Notes under the pieces: generated by a model
What the model saw: only the letters and a program-made list of their open reading frames with translations
What the model was told of the DNA's origin: nothing
The model's database searches: none
Shown here: positions 54,345 to 64,000 of the stretch, in pieces
Layout of the letters: each line of letters opens with the position of its first letter
Position numbering within the stretch: position 1 is the first letter of the stretch
Origin: Elizabethkingia argenteiflava
GTDB taxonomy: Bacteria > Bacteroidota > Bacteroidia > Flavobacteriales > Weeksellaceae
DNA length: 64,000 nucleotides
Direction of reading: 5' to 3'
Assembly: GCF_009904105.1 (NCBI RefSeq)
Contig: NZ_JAAABJ010000509.1
Span: 40,024-104,023 of the forward strand
Translations under genes and position numbers: made by a program

Positions 54345-56861
54345 TTATTTACTATAAGAATCTATGGTATGATTAATCCATTCCACCTGCTGGTGAAGAT
54401 TGGATTTATGAGGGTTCGATTTAAGGACTTTCATCTTCATATTAAGTCCTGATTTAAGCATATCCAAAACAAGCATTTTTGCGCGGGGATTATCACCGAT
54501 ATCTGTTTTAATCTGGTTTAAAATTTTTATGAGGCGCTTCACTGCTGCTGAACTATCGGTCTGCATAATCCAGGTGTAAGCTTCTTCGGCTACCTTACCC
54601 TCTTCAGGGGATTGCAAATTTATAAAAGGATAAAAAGCTGCTATATTTGAAGTGAGCGATTGCAACTTCAGTATTTTATTTTTAACGATAAGCGGAGCTA
54701 ATATGCTCTCCAAATCAGCGCTTACATCATCAGGATTAAGCTGATCCATATATGAAATCACTTTTTCAGGAGCTATCGTCATTAAAGCCCCTAATGATTT
54801 TCCTACCACCGCATTGGAAACTGCTTTTATCCCCTTTTCATATAAGTTTTCATATTTTTTATCCTTGGTTTTTGCCAAGGCCCCTATTGCTTCTGCCCGA
54901 ACTAAAGTTTTAGGCTCATCGGTCACTAATTTTAACACTTGTGCCAAAGCTAGTTTTGCCTGATGAGGCTGGGATAAATCTAGCCCTTTTAGCGCTAACA
55001 TCCTTATTCTGAAAAAAGGATCCTTTAATCCGGCTAAAAGCGTCTTTAAATCAGCTTCATTTTTATCCACATTTCGGTAAGCATGCTCAACCGCCTTGTA
55101 GCGACTTAAAAATTCTTTAGAATTCTGATATTGTAATAGATACTGATCGGATGTTTTATCTTCTTTAATTTCGGCTAATAAAACTCCGTCAGCGTTTATA
55201 TTGACAAGTTCGGGTTTCTTTTTTAAAGAAGTAAAGACAAAAGTATTATCCGTTTTAGCATCAGCCCAAACCTTTTGACGCACAGGCTTTCCATCCTGAT
55301 AAACGTCCACAACTAATGGAAATTGAAATAAGGGAGCCTGGGACTGATGAATAGTCAATACTACCTGTTTTTTAACAGGCTCATAATTGTAAGTATAAGA
55401 TAATTTGGGATGTCCATTGGAAAAGTACCACTGATTAAAAAACCAGTTCAGATCTTTACCGCTCACCTTTTCTAATGCTAACCGAATTTGGTGTGCCTCC
55501 CCTGTGCTATACTCATTCTCCTTTAGATAAACGTTCAGTCCAGCTCTAAAAGCGGCATCGCCAAGATAATTACGAAGCATATGTAAAATAGCAGCTCCCT
55601 TTTGATAAGTCACCAGATCAAAAACGTCTTCTCGACTGGCATAATTAAAGCGTACCAAATCTTTATCGTAATCGGAAGGATCGTATAGGTACCTTTCTCT
55701 ATCTTTCATCAAATGGTAATCCGCCATGTCTTTACCATATTTATGCTCAAACCAAAGGTATTCTGAGTAATTGGCAAAAGATTCATTTACCGTCAGATTA
55801 CTCCAGCTTTCTGCCGTTACCAAATCGCCAAACCAATGGTGAAATAACTCGTGCGCAATCACCGACTCCCAAATATTCTCGTCTGCCAACTGCCCTGGTT
55901 TTTGCAATACAGATTCCCCATGTAGCGTCGCTGTGGTATTCTCCATCGCTCCACTAACATAGTCGCGTGCAGACATCTGTGCATACTTTGGCCATGGATA
56001 ATCATAGTTCAGATATTTTGAATAAAACTCCATCATTTCCGGGGTGTGACCATAAATCTGCTTAGCATAAGGCTCATATTCTTTTTCGATATAATAATCT
56101 ACCGGGATATTGCGCCATTTGTCTCTTACAATAGCATAGTCTCCTACTCCCATGAAAAATAAATAGGGCGAATGTTTTTTTTCCATCACCCAATGATCGG
56201 TACGCATCGCATGGCCTTCTTTTTTAGAGTCTTTAAGTATGCCATTGGATAAAGTGACATATTGATCAGGCACCGTCATATAAATTTCCTGTGTCATCTT
56301 CTGATTGGACTTATCTATGGTTGGAAACCAAACCGACGATGATTCGGTTTCTCCTTGTGTCCATATCTGGGTAGGTTTGTCTAATTCTTTTCCCTGGGCA
56401 TTAATAAAATACAGTCCTTTAGCTCCATTGATAGCAGCACTTCCCTCTTGGGTTACCTCATTAGGTCTGGCCGTGTATTTAATATAAACCGTATAGTCCT
56501 GATTGCGCTCATACTCTTTATTCAAAGCGATGTTTAGTATATTATTCTTATAATCAAATTTCAAAGGAGTTTTGGCCTTGCCTGTATCTAAAGCAACTTC
56601 ATGAATAAGCATAGCTTTGGCATTTAATACTAAAGAATCGCTAGGATAAAAGTAGGGCGATGCTGTGATCCAAGCTTCTCCGTTCATTTGTTCTTTCTGA
56701 TAATCAAAATTGACTTTCAGCTTGGTATGTTTTAATTCTGTCGTTTTAGTATGAGTAGCCCTATAAAGACCCTCTCTTCCAGAATTTTCGGTTTGAGACC
56801 ATACTTTATAAGGACTTAGAAGGGTACCTAAGAATAAGGCTGCGACAAATATTTTTTTCAT
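54345..56861 (-). CDS. secreted M1-family aminopeptidase
   Basis: 838 residues with a signal peptide (MKKIFVAALFLGTLLSPYKVWSQ). M1 metallopeptidase: the exopeptidase motif SGAMENTTATL near 310, zinc motif AHELFHHWFGDL near 340 with the downstream glutamate in TVNESFANYSEY, and the catalytic tyrosine region further on (YQKGAAILHMLRNYLGD). The C-terminal 250 residues form HEAT-like helical repeats. Likely periplasmic or exported peptide degradation. Confidence 0.94.
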   Translation of the reverse strand: MKKIFVAALFLGTLLSPYKVWSQTENSGREGLYRATHTKTTELKHTKLKVNFDYQKEQMNGEAWITASPYFYPSDSLVLNAKAMLIHEVALDTGKAKTPLKFDYKNNILNIALNKEYERNQDYTVYIKYTARPNEVTQEGSAAINGAKGLYFINAQGKELDKPTQIWTQGETESSSVWFPTIDKSNQKMTQEIYMTVPDQYVTLSNGILKDSKKEGHAMRTDHWVMEKKHSPYLFFMGVGDYAIVRDKWRNIPVDYYIEKEYEPYAKQIYGHTPEMMEFYSKYLNYDYPWPKYAQMSARDYVSGAMENTTATLHGESVLQKPGQLADENIWESVIAHELFHHWFGDLVTAESWSNLTVNESFANYSEYLWFEHKYGKDMADYHLMKDRERYLYDPSDYDKDLVRFNYASREDVFDLVTYQKGAAILHMLRNYLGDAAFRAGLNVYLKENEYSTGEAHQIRLALEKVSGKDLNWFFNQWYFSNGHPKLSYTYNYEPVKKQVVLTIHQSQAPLFQFPLVVDVYQDGKPVRQKVWADAKTDNTFVFTSLKKKPELVNINADGVLLAEIKEDKTSDQYLLQYQNSKEFLSRYKAVEHAYRNVDKNEADLKTLLAGLKDPFFRIRMLALKGLDLSQPHQAKLALAQVLKLVTDEPKTLVRAEAIGALAKTKDKKYENLYEKGIKAVSNAVVGKSLGALMTIAPEKVISYMDQLNPDDVSADLESILAPLIVKNKILKLQSLTSNIAAFYPFINLQSPEEGKVAEEAYTWIMQTDSSAAVKRLIKILNQIKTDIGDNPRAKMLVLDMLKSGLNMKMKVLKSNPHKSNLHQQVEWINHTIDSYSK

Positions 56862-56977
56862 TTTATTATTTTTACTTTTAATCTTTAAAAGAACATGATT
56901 TTTCAGACGTATAGGTACCTAAAATACACACAAACGTTACAAAATAAGCGAAATATTTCCCGCTTTTTCTATAATTC

Positions 56978-57772
56978 TCAAATGGCAACCGGCGCTTTAA
57001 TGCCTGGGTAGGGATCGTAATTCAGCAGTTCAAAATCTTCATATTTAAAGTCGAATAAATCTTTTATTGCTGGATTAAGCTTCATGGCAGGCAATTCTTT
57101 AGGGATGCGCAAGAGCTGTGTTTTCACTTGTTCAAAATGATTGTTATAAATATGGACATCTCCGAAACTATGAACATAATCTCCTACTTGAAGACCTGTC
57201 ACTTGGGCTACCATCATCAGCAGTAAAGCATAGCTCGCAATATTAAAAGGAACCCCTAAGAAAACATCCGCACTTCTTTGATAGAGTTGTAAAGAAAGTT
57301 TTCCCTGCGCAACATAAAATTGAAACATTGCGTGGCACGGAGCCAAAGCCATTTTGGGGATTTCAGCCACATTCCAAGCCGAAATAATAAGCCTGCGCGA
57401 ATCTGGATTTTTCTTAATCTGATCTATCACTTCGGATAACTGATCTATCACTTTATGTTCGGCACCTCTCCAACTACGCCATTGTGCACCATATACTGGA
57501 CCTAGATCGCCATTTTCGTCTGCCCATTCATCCCAGATAGAAACTCCATTATCCTTTAAATATTTAATATTGGTATCGCCCCTCAGAAACCACAATAATT
57601 CATAGATAATAGATTTAAGATGAACTTTCTTGGTGGTTACCAAGGGAAAACCCTGGGATAAATCATAGCGCAGTTGGTAGCCGAACAAGCTTCTGGTACC
57701 AGTACCTGTTCTATCGGTTTTATCCGATCCATGATCTAATATATCCTGAAGTAAATTGAGATAATTTTGCAT
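56978..57772 (-). CDS. thyA: thymidylate synthase
   Basis: 264 residues from ATG 57772 ([15 protein letters not shown]), the same length as E. coli ThyA; an upstream in-frame start at 57829 would pass through the promoter. Motifs: [33 protein letters not shown], the catalytic cysteine in [11 protein letters not shown] and [18 protein letters not shown]. Converts dUMP to dTMP using methylene-tetrahydrofolate. Divergent from dusB. Confidence 0.98.
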   Translation of the reverse strand: MQNYLNLLQDILDHGSDKTDRTGTGTRSLFGYQLRYDLSQGFPLVTTKKVHLKSIIYELLWFLRGDTNIKYLKDNGVSIWDEWADENGDLGPVYGAQWRSWRGAEHKVIDQLSEVIDQIKKNPDSRRLIISAWNVAEIPKMALAPCHAMFQFYVAQGKLSLQLYQRSADVFLGVPFNIASYALLLMMVAQVTGLQVGDYVHSFGDVHIYNNHFEQVKTQLLRIPKELPAMKLNPAIKDLFDFKYEDFELLNYDPYPGIKAPVAI

Positions 57773-57799
57773 TTTATAGAACCTAAAGATTACTTTCAA

Positions 57800-57830
57800 C
57801 AAATATAAAAATAACCCCCAAGACCACAAA
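57800..57830 (-). promoter_or_regulatory. consensus promoter of thyA
   Basis: Minus strand: TTTG (57830-57827), 19-nt spacer, TATATTTG (57807-57800). Full match to the Bacteroidota TTTG-N19-TAnnTTTG consensus; 27 nt before the thyA ATG. Confidence 0.8.
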
Positions 57831-57885
57831 ACGCATTTTTAAAGCCTGGCTATATAAGCTCCTTATTCAATTCATCTAAAAATCG

Positions 57886-57893
57886 TAATTTTG
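57886..57893 (+). promoter_or_regulatory. -7 box (TAATTTTG) of dusB
   Basis: Exact TAnnTTTG, 8 nt before ATG 57902; very short leader. Confidence 0.5.
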
Positions 57894-57901
57894 CAAAAGG
57901 T

Positions 57902-58891
57902 ATGGTAAAAATTGGTAATATAGAACTCCCTGAGTTTCCGCTGCTTTTAGCACCCATGGAGGATGTCTCGGACCCTCCTTTTCGAAAGCTCTGCAAAATG
58001 CATGGCGCAGATCTTATGTATTCTGAATTTATTTCTTCAGAAGGACTGATCCGCGATGCTATAAAAAGTAGAAAAAAGCTAGATATATTCGACTATGAGA
58101 GACCTATTGGCATTCAGATTTTTGGAGGAGACGAAGAAGCCATGTCAATGTCGGCACGGATTGTGGAAACCGTACAGCCCGATCTAGTAGACATCAATTT
58201 TGGTTGTCCCGTAAAAAAGGTGGTATGCAAAGGTGCCGGAGCAGGCGTTTTAAAAGATATAGATCTTATGGTACGCCTCACAAAAGCGGTAGTCTCATCC
58301 ACTCATTTACCGGTTACAGTAAAAACTCGCTTGGGATGGGATACAGAATCTATCAATATCGACGAAGTTGCGGAAAGATTACAGGAAACCGGAATTAAAG
58401 CTTTAACCATTCATGCCAGAACACGCTCCCAGATGTATAAAGGGGAAGCGGATTGGCAACATATTTCCCGAATTAAAAACAACCCGAATATAGAAATTCC
58501 CATCTTTGGAAATGGAGATGTCGCTTCTGTGGAAAAAGCATGGATGTATAAACAAAAATATAATTGCGATGGTATCATGATTGGGAGAGGTGCCATTGGC
58601 TACCCTTGGATCTTCAACGAAATAAAACATTTTCTGAAAACAGGCGAAAAGCTTGCCCAGCCCAGCCTGGAAGATCGGCTACTCGCTGTAAGACAACATG
58701 CAGAATGGTCTGTGGAATGGAAAGGCGAAAGACCTGGATTGGTAGAAATGCGCCAACATTACAACAACTATTTTAAAGGCATTTCTCATTTCAAAGCACT
58801 CAAATCGAGATTTCTTCAGGCCCTGACATTAAGCGAGCTATATGAACTTATTAAAGAAGCAAAAGATCAACTGACTGAACTCGAAGTATAA
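57902..58891 (+). CDS. dusB: tRNA-dihydrouridine synthase B
   Basis: 329 residues. TIM-barrel flavoenzyme reducing uridine to dihydrouridine in tRNA D-loops. LLAPMEDVSDPPFRKLC at the start, DINFGCPVKKVVCKGAGAGVL with the catalytic cysteine, TVKTRLGWD, LTIHARTRSQMYKGEADW and IMIGRGAIGYPWIF. The C-terminal helical tRNA-binding domain is complete. exoIII follows after 43 bp. Confidence 0.95.
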   Translation: MVKIGNIELPEFPLLLAPMEDVSDPPFRKLCKMHGADLMYSEFISSEGLIRDAIKSRKKLDIFDYERPIGIQIFGGDEEAMSMSARIVETVQPDLVDINFGCPVKKVVCKGAGAGVLKDIDLMVRLTKAVVSSTHLPVTVKTRLGWDTESINIDEVAERLQETGIKALTIHARTRSQMYKGEADWQHISRIKNNPNIEIPIFGNGDVASVEKAWMYKQKYNCDGIMIGRGAIGYPWIFNEIKHFLKTGEKLAQPSLEDRLLAVRQHAEWSVEWKGERPGLVEMRQHYNNYFKGISHFKALKSRFLQALTLSELYELIKEAKDQLTELEV

Positions 58892-58934
58892 ACCCTAAAA
58901 ACCCAACATTTAAATTATTATCTCCTCTACCCAT

Positions 58935-59699
58935 ATGAAGATTATCAGCTATAATGTGAATGGAATTCGTGCCGCCCTTTCTAAAAACCTTACTACATGG
59001 CTTGCTTCTGCGAATCCGGATATTATTTGCTTTCAGGAAAGCAAGGCTCAGTTAGAGCAAATCAATACCCAAGTTTTTGAAGATCTAAATTATCACAACT
59101 TCTGGCACTCGGCACAGAAGAAAGGTTATAGTGGAGTAGGCATCGCCACAAAACACCCTCCTAAAAATATTGAATATGGAACAGGTATAGATTATATAGA
59201 TTTTGAAGGTCGCGTAATCCGACTAGATTTTGATCAGTTTTCGGTGATATCGGTCTATGTTCCCTCAGCCACCAATATTCTGCGTTTGGATCTTAAAATG
59301 CAATTTTGCTTCGATTTTTTAAATTACCTTAAAGAACTGCGTAAAACCATCCCCAATCTTATTGTTTGTGGAGATTTTAATATCTGTCATGAAGCGATCG
59401 ATATCCACGATCCGGTGCGATTGTCTAATGTTTCGGGATTCCTACCTATGGAACGAGCCTATCTGTCTCAATTCTTGAAAGAGGGCGCTTTTACAGATGC
59501 TTTCCGCTACCTTCACCCCACTACCCAGCAGTACAGCTGGTGGAGCTACCGCTCCAATGCGAGAGCCAATAATAAAGGATGGCGCCTGGACTACAATATG
59601 GTTAGTAATAGTCTAAGGGATAAAATAAAGAGGGCTGTGATTTTATCTGAAGTCGCACATTCGGATCACTGCCCGGTAATGGTGGAAATGGATTTATAA
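58935..59699 (+). CDS. xth: exodeoxyribonuclease III / AP endonuclease
   Basis: 254 residues, endonuclease-exonuclease-phosphatase fold. ISYNVNGIRAALSK at the start, CFQESKAQ with the metal-binding glutamate, KGYSGVGIAT, CGDFNICHEAIDIHDP and the terminal SDHCPVMVEM with the catalytic histidine. Cleaves abasic sites in base-excision repair. Same strand as dusB. Confidence 0.95.
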   Translation: MKIISYNVNGIRAALSKNLTTWLASANPDIICFQESKAQLEQINTQVFEDLNYHNFWHSAQKKGYSGVGIATKHPPKNIEYGTGIDYIDFEGRVIRLDFDQFSVISVYVPSATNILRLDLKMQFCFDFLNYLKELRKTIPNLIVCGDFNICHEAIDIHDPVRLSNVSGFLPMERAYLSQFLKEGAFTDAFRYLHPTTQQYSWWSYRSNARANNKGWRLDYNMVSNSLRDKIKRAVILSEVAHSDHCPVMVEMDL

Positions 59700-59844
59700 A
59701 TTTACAGTCTAAAATGTATTGCTTATTCACTTAGCAAATTTTTGGATCATCTCCCTATTATAATGAGGGAGCAGCCAAAATGATAATAATGTTATTTTTG
59801 CTGTCCCCTTATGAGTTTTTATTTTATTCTCATTCTTTAGGGGA

Positions 59845-60534
59845 CTAAGGCTGATGCATATCAAGGCCTAAACCCCGAACGATATCCACTACACTAAGTT
59901 TGGCCGTCACCACATCGGCGATTCCAAAGCTAACATCGTCCATATCTTTAACCCAGGCCAAGGTATATAAGCCTGCAGCCTTAGCCGATCTGATACCAGT
60001 AATACTATCCTCTATAGCTATACAAGAGGCAGGCGAGGAATTCAATTTACTCATCGCCAAAAGGTAAGGCTCAGGATCGGGTTTCGGATGGCGAACATCC
60101 TCCATACAAGTTAAAGATACACACATATCGTATAAACCTGCATTTCTCAGATACTGTATAGCGATCTCTTGATGGTTACTGGTTACTACCGCCTGCTGGA
60201 TACCCAGTTTATGACATTGCTGCCACAATTCCACCGCGTTAGATCGGGGTTTTACACTCAATATATTTTCACTCACAGCTGAAAGAACATGACCCTTCCA
60301 GAGATCAAAAGCACTCCTTACAGGGCTATCGTCAGACACATGATTAGATTGTAATAACAATGCAAAAATTTCTTTAACTGTATTTCCAGCATAAGCGTTT
60401 TCCTGAAGGTTAAAATCCAGACCTAACTGTTCACAAGCAGAGGAAAAAATAAGTTTTTTAAAGATCAAATCCTCACTGTTGACAATAGTACCATCCAGAT
60501 CCCATAGGATATATTTATTTATTATCACACACAC
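59845..60534 (-). CDS. HAD-superfamily hydrolase, beta-phosphoglucomutase-like
   Basis: 229 residues. HAD motif I WDLDGTIVNSEDL, motif II VVTSNHQE, motif III HPKPDPEPYLLAMSKL and motif IV AIEDSITGIRSAKAAG, with an alpha-helical cap between I and II. This is the subfamily IA of phosphatases and phosphoglucomutases; the substrate is not predictable. No ATG exists in frame near the start; GTG at 60534 or 60528 (GTG TGT GTG) is used, given that motif I starts about ten codons later. Confidence 0.82.
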   Translation of the reverse strand: MCVIINKYILWDLDGTIVNSEDLIFKKLIFSSACEQLGLDFNLQENAYAGNTVKEIFALLLQSNHVSDDSPVRSAFDLWKGHVLSAVSENILSVKPRSNAVELWQQCHKLGIQQAVVTSNHQEIAIQYLRNAGLYDMCVSLTCMEDVRHPKPDPEPYLLAMSKLNSSPASCIAIEDSITGIRSAKAAGLYTLAWVKDMDDVSFGIADVVTAKLSVVDIVRGLGLDMHQP

Positions 60535-61375
60535 TGAGTTTAAGGTTTAATTTATATAGGTCGCGAACACAGTTTAGATCAGCAATAAAAAAGAATAGCC
60601 GCTGCTTTCCAAAATGGGTATCGCTCTCCCAAAAGTAGTTGAATTTTATATTTTTACAAAATAAAAATTTGAGAAACGATGTCAAAAAATCCTCCTATAT
60701 AAAAAGGTAAATCAATAGCTTTTGTGAATTAAGATAAAGGAAAACCTCCTTTTACCTTCTAAATTTGCGAATTAGAAACCCTCTTACAGCTACTCTATTC
60801 ATCAGAATTCCAAAGGATACAAAAAGAATATTTCATCTATAAGAAACAGATTTAAAGATTTGATTTCAAGCTTATTATGCATTATTTTTATATCTAAAAG
60901 ACCATGTGCTCATTTTTTTATATTTTAGTGAAAATAAAAAATGTAGCGTTGATATCTCTTTATCAAAAAAACATTCTATTTTTTTAATATCCTTGTACAC
61001 ATTAAAATACGCAGCTAAAGTCACAATAGATTTAGCTCCTTCTAAAAAACACATAATGAATAATAGAAGAATTTATACAACTTCGATTTTAAAAATAAAA
61101 TCTGGTACTAAGAAAGAATCTATTTTTCTGTAGAAAAAATAGACCTTAAAGTTGATGACACCCGTTTATTAACAACCCAAAGTATAATACATTGAAGAAA
61201 TTTTTACTAAGCTCATTTCCTGATTTTAGCCCATTCACAGCTATCTATGGGAGGAGCTCATCATTTTTCATATGGTTTATAGCTTGATTTATATCCCTGA
61301 GAGAAGACTATAGTTATAAAAAAACTAACACATTAATAATGTGTGTTTTAAATAAAAATATAATCAACACAAAAT
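60535..61375. other. 841-bp AT-rich region without a supported gene
   Basis: No domain, repeat or RNA was recognised. A 75-codon open stretch (60906-61133) has poor composition and is not called. A weak 7-bp hairpin lies near 61328-61344. Confidence 0.6.
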
Positions 61376-61561
61376 ATGATGAATAAAAATACCTTTTTTA
61401 TCTTTTTTCTAATATGCCTCACCGCCTTATCTATTTTAGTCTATAAGTGGGTCTTCAGTGAAAAAAACATGACAAGTAATTGGAGTGATATTTTACAATG
61501 CTTCGTATGGCTACTTCTGTCTATACAATGGTATAAAAAATGGAAACATTCAAAAAAATAG
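61376..61561 (+). CDS. small membrane protein, unknown function
   Basis: 61 residues from tandem ATGs at 61376/61379. Two hydrophobic segments (about residues 6-26 and 38-52) and a basic C-terminus (KKWKHSKK). No family recognised. It lies alone in gene-poor DNA, so confidence is limited. Confidence 0.4.
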   Translation: MMNKNTFFIFFLICLTALSILVYKWVFSEKNMTSNWSDILQCFVWLLLSIQWYKKWKHSKK

Positions 61562-61682
61562 GCATTAAGCTTAAAATAATAAACTTTTAAAATTAAGGTC
61601 TATTTTTATGATGGAATTTTGAGCCACAGGTATACGCAAGTGCCTTATTATCGAATATGCTTTTATAGAAAAAATCAATTTT

Positions 61683-61748
61683 AAAAAGCCTTTCAATATC
61701 ATACTCCTGCTTTCCGAGGATAAAATATAATTTAAAAGAAAGGCTTTT
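61683..61748. repeat. long-loop hairpin between the small gene and the decayed receptor
   Basis: Arms AAAAGCCTTTC (61684-61694) and GAAAGGCTTTT (61738-61748) are perfectly complementary across 43 nt. It may be an old terminator with an insertion in the loop. Confidence 0.4.
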
Positions 61749-61790
61749 AATTTATGCCCGGCAAGCTTTGAGCAAAATATAACAGTTTTT

Positions 61791-63798
61791 TATGAAAAAA
61801 AATACCTCTCCTGTTTCTTCCTCTTATTACGTATGCGCAGATTGATGTAAAGCAGAAATCTAAAAGGGATCCTCTAAAAAAAACGGATTTAAAAGAAATC
61901 ATTATTCCATCAAAGAAAAAGCCAGTGGAACACTTGCCAGATAGGCTTATTTATGATTTTTCACAACAACCCTTGCTTAATTCGGGCAATATGCCCGAAG
62001 GTCTAAAAAAACACCTGGAATTATCACCTCTGAATCAGTGGATGTTATGTATCAACGAAAGTCATTGGATGTTTCTATGGACGGAAGACCCTAAGAATTA
62101 ATGGAAATAACTTAATTGCTTAGAAGGATTACCCGCTCGTTCAGTAGATAAAATTGAAATCATACTCCATCCTGGGGCATTATATTCTGGTACTTCAGAC
62201 AATGCTATCATATCTTCTAGAAAAGCGGCTAATTTTACCAGCCTGACCTATGCAGGTCATTATTCCTTTTCTCATGATGACAAGTTGAGAAATAAAACCC
62301 GCAATAGTATTATACTGGTTTCCAAATTCAGCAATATAAACTGGATAGGGCAAAGTTACAAACAAAATATGCTAACCAAAGAAATCGTTGATATTGCAAA
62401 ACTTTTCCAAGATCGAGACATCAGCTAGTATTACTTAAGCCCCAGCCTTACCTTAAACTTCAAAAACGCTAGGCTTTCTTTTGATTATGATCTTAGCCAG
62501 AATCAATCTACCAGCAGCAAGCCACACATGATCAAACAAAGAACATCATAACTCATAATAATCTAGCCCTGACATTTGAAAAGCTGTATGACCAATATAA
62601 AAAAAATTTGAGGTTCAGACTATCTATGGTACCTCAAACAGTAATTTTTCTCAACATTCAGTTTCAATAGATCATCTTTCTAAGGAATATATTTATTCCC
62701 TTCGTGTTGATTACAGTATCCCCATCAAAGTACTGCAAAAATCCAAATTAAACCTCGGTACTAAATATGATAGGGAAAATTTAGCTGTTTTTAGAGGCTA
62801 ACTTCAATCTCTAGATTTTGAACGAAATACTTATTCTGAAATCCAATCTAATGTTAATAAATTTGATTTTATCATTGGCTTAAGAGGGGGAAATATGATA
62901 ATAAAGGGACTTTCACGAGCGATAAAATCGTATAAACTTTTCCCGAATGCAAGTATTCAGTACAGCCTTATGAAAGCTGTTTTCCTTAAAGTAAACCATA
63001 ATAAAAAACTAAATTACCCAGCATGAATAGCTTGAATCCTAATACTGTGATTTTTGAAAATAATAAGCTATCCTGTGTGGGTAATCCATATTTACAATCA
63101 AGCCTTTATGATAATATCAGTGTTAAATTAAGGGCATTTGACTATGCAAATATCTCATATGATATCAATTTTTGTAAAACTGATATCATGTTTTTTGTAG
63201 AAAATGAAGCGGGAAAGGTAAATTACCCGTACCAAAACATACCCGATTTAACAGTCCAGACATTCAGCTTTGCTCTTCCTGTTCCACGGATGATTTACTC
63301 CAAAGGATTGAATGAACTTTTAAAATTCAATTTTGACATCAACAAGATGAATTTCCTCTATTTTATATGGATGATCAAAAATACAAAATCCCGATAACCG
63401 GGAAGCAACCTGAAATATGGTCTTTTTTTGTCGGGTCAATTGATTCTTCCAAAGGGCATAAACCTACCATGAATCTATAAGCTATCAGGTAAAGGAAACT
63501 ACAGGTATTTCTTAATTGATAAATCCTTTCAAAATAGTTTTGATTTCAATATTTCCAAAAGACTCCTGAATAAGCCAATATCCCTATCCCTCTTTGGAAA
63601 TGATATCTTTAATATGAATAGAAGTATCGCAAGAACATTGCCTCTATTAAAGGGTATGTCTATCAAGGAAAACTGGATACCAGAACATTTGGAGTTTCCT
63701 TAGTTTATAAAATTCTCAGTCCGAAAAAAGGAGAGAAAAATGCAGAATATAAGGAGGAGGGATTCTCAAAGGCTAAAGATCTGATTATAACAAAATAA
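61791..63798 (+). pseudogene. decayed TonB-receptor-like outer-membrane beta-barrel gene
   Basis: Begins ATG 61791 with a frameshifted signal peptide and continues through several frames with many stops. Recognisable pieces in order: KKTDLKEIIIPSKKK, LEGLPARSVDKIEIILHPGA, ANFTSLTYAGHYSFSHDDK (plug and first strands), VDYSIPIKVLQKSKLNLGTK, NKFDFIIGLRGGN, ASIQYSLMKAVFLKV, SFQNSFDFNISKRLLNK and ISLSLFGNDIFNMNRSIART. These are the outer-membrane barrel family (OMP_b-brl_3-like) of Bacteroidota. Its first third to half of the usual length is missing. The largest surviving stretch is 63023-63397. Ends at TAA 63798. Confidence 0.85.
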
Positions 63799-63845
63799 AA
63801 CGGACTGACCCCTAGTCTCTTTAAAGGATAAAATCGACTAAAAAA

Positions 63846-63879
63846 TTAAAAGCCCTTCAGTAAACTGAAAGGCTTTTAA
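63846..63879 (+). terminator. terminator after the decayed receptor gene
   Basis: 15-bp stem TTAAAAGCCCTTCAG / CTGAAAGGCTTTTAA with one mismatch and a TAAA loop. Confidence 0.8.
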
Positions 63880-63927
63880 AACACCAAATCACAAAATATT
63901 AATATGAAAAAAATTCAAATTAAATTG

Positions 63928-64000
63928 TGACCTGGCTGGGATTCGAACCCAGGACCCATACATTAAAAGTGTATTGCTCTACCAGCTGAGCTACCAGGTC
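63928..64000 (-). tRNA. tRNA-Lys (anticodon TTT)
   Basis: Minus strand, 73 nt, complete. Acceptor stem GACCTGG / CCAGGTC with discriminator A, D arm GCTC..GAGC, anticodon stem ATACA / TGTAT with loop CTTTTAA (anticodon TTT), T arm CTGGG-TTCGAAT-CCCAG. CCA is not encoded. The 5' end is the last base of the window. Confidence 0.95.

Noticed and set aside
60906..61133. 75-codon open frame in the AT-rich region
   Set aside because: Composition is dominated by K, I, L and S from AT-rich DNA, with no signal, domain or partner gene; likely chance.
1..64000. CRISPR arrays, rRNA genes, prophage
   Set aside because: No regularly spaced repeats, rRNA motifs or phage structural genes were seen; the adhesin remnant at 23 kb has tail-fibre-like features but no phage neighbours.

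Overview
This is a chromosomal segment from an AT-rich member of the Bacteroidota, most likely family Weeksellaceae near Chryseobacterium. The evidence is a 14-gene nuoA-N operon with the short flavobacterial form of NuoG, promoters of the TAnnTTTG type, almost no Shine-Dalgarno sites, many Bacteroidota-specific families (DUF5606, GAF protein, large TonB receptors, SpvB/RHS remnants), and a close relative of the secreted protein-glutaminase first described in Chryseobacterium proteolyticum.

Layout. 0-1.7 kb: partial YugP-like metalloprotease, a GNAT protein and a small membrane protein. 1.8-15.7 kb: complex I operon, all subunits A-N on the plus strand, with a putative outer-membrane barrel gene inserted between nuoF and nuoG and a strong terminator after nuoN. 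15.8-23 kb: a GAF protein, an HD-domain protein fused to a Pycsar-type membrane effector domain, and a very large lipoprotein combining a metallophosphoesterase, a possible kinase-like module and a BamA-like barrel. 23.1-25.2 kb: a graveyard of secreted adhesin and SpvB/RHS genes. 25.4-31.1 kb (minus strand): secreted or lipoprotein genes including protein-glutaminase, then fluC, mazG, and a ruvX-def-DUF5606 operon. 31.3-36.8 kb: sixA, a fused OPRT-OMPDC (UMP synthase), mdh, ndpA, hsp20. 37.0-45.0 kb: defence island with a type IC restriction system in the order hsdM-hsdS-(prrC-like remnant)-hsdR, preceded by an AbiEi antitoxin and a broken AbiEii toxin, plus a transposase scrap. 45.2-60.5 kb: dnaK, ppk1-ppx, a siderophore receptor, mrp-nifU, M1 aminopeptidase, thyA, dusB, exoIII, a HAD hydrolase. 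60.5-64 kb: gene-poor DNA, a decayed outer-membrane receptor gene, and tRNA-Lys(TTT) at the edge.

How the parts work together. The nuo block is a complete respiratory complex I, with malate dehydrogenase nearby. The defence island appears disarmed: the two growth-arresting components (the AbiEii nucleotidyltransferase and the PrrC-like anticodon nuclease) are broken, while the restriction-modification enzymes and the AbiEi antitoxin remain open. The strongest candidates for unusual biology are the HD-PycTM fusion with no cyclase beside it, the phosphoesterase/kinase-like/barrel lipoprotein divergent from it, and the eukaryote-like UMP synthase fusion. All identifications come from reading the sequence and from remembered family features; no database search was run.
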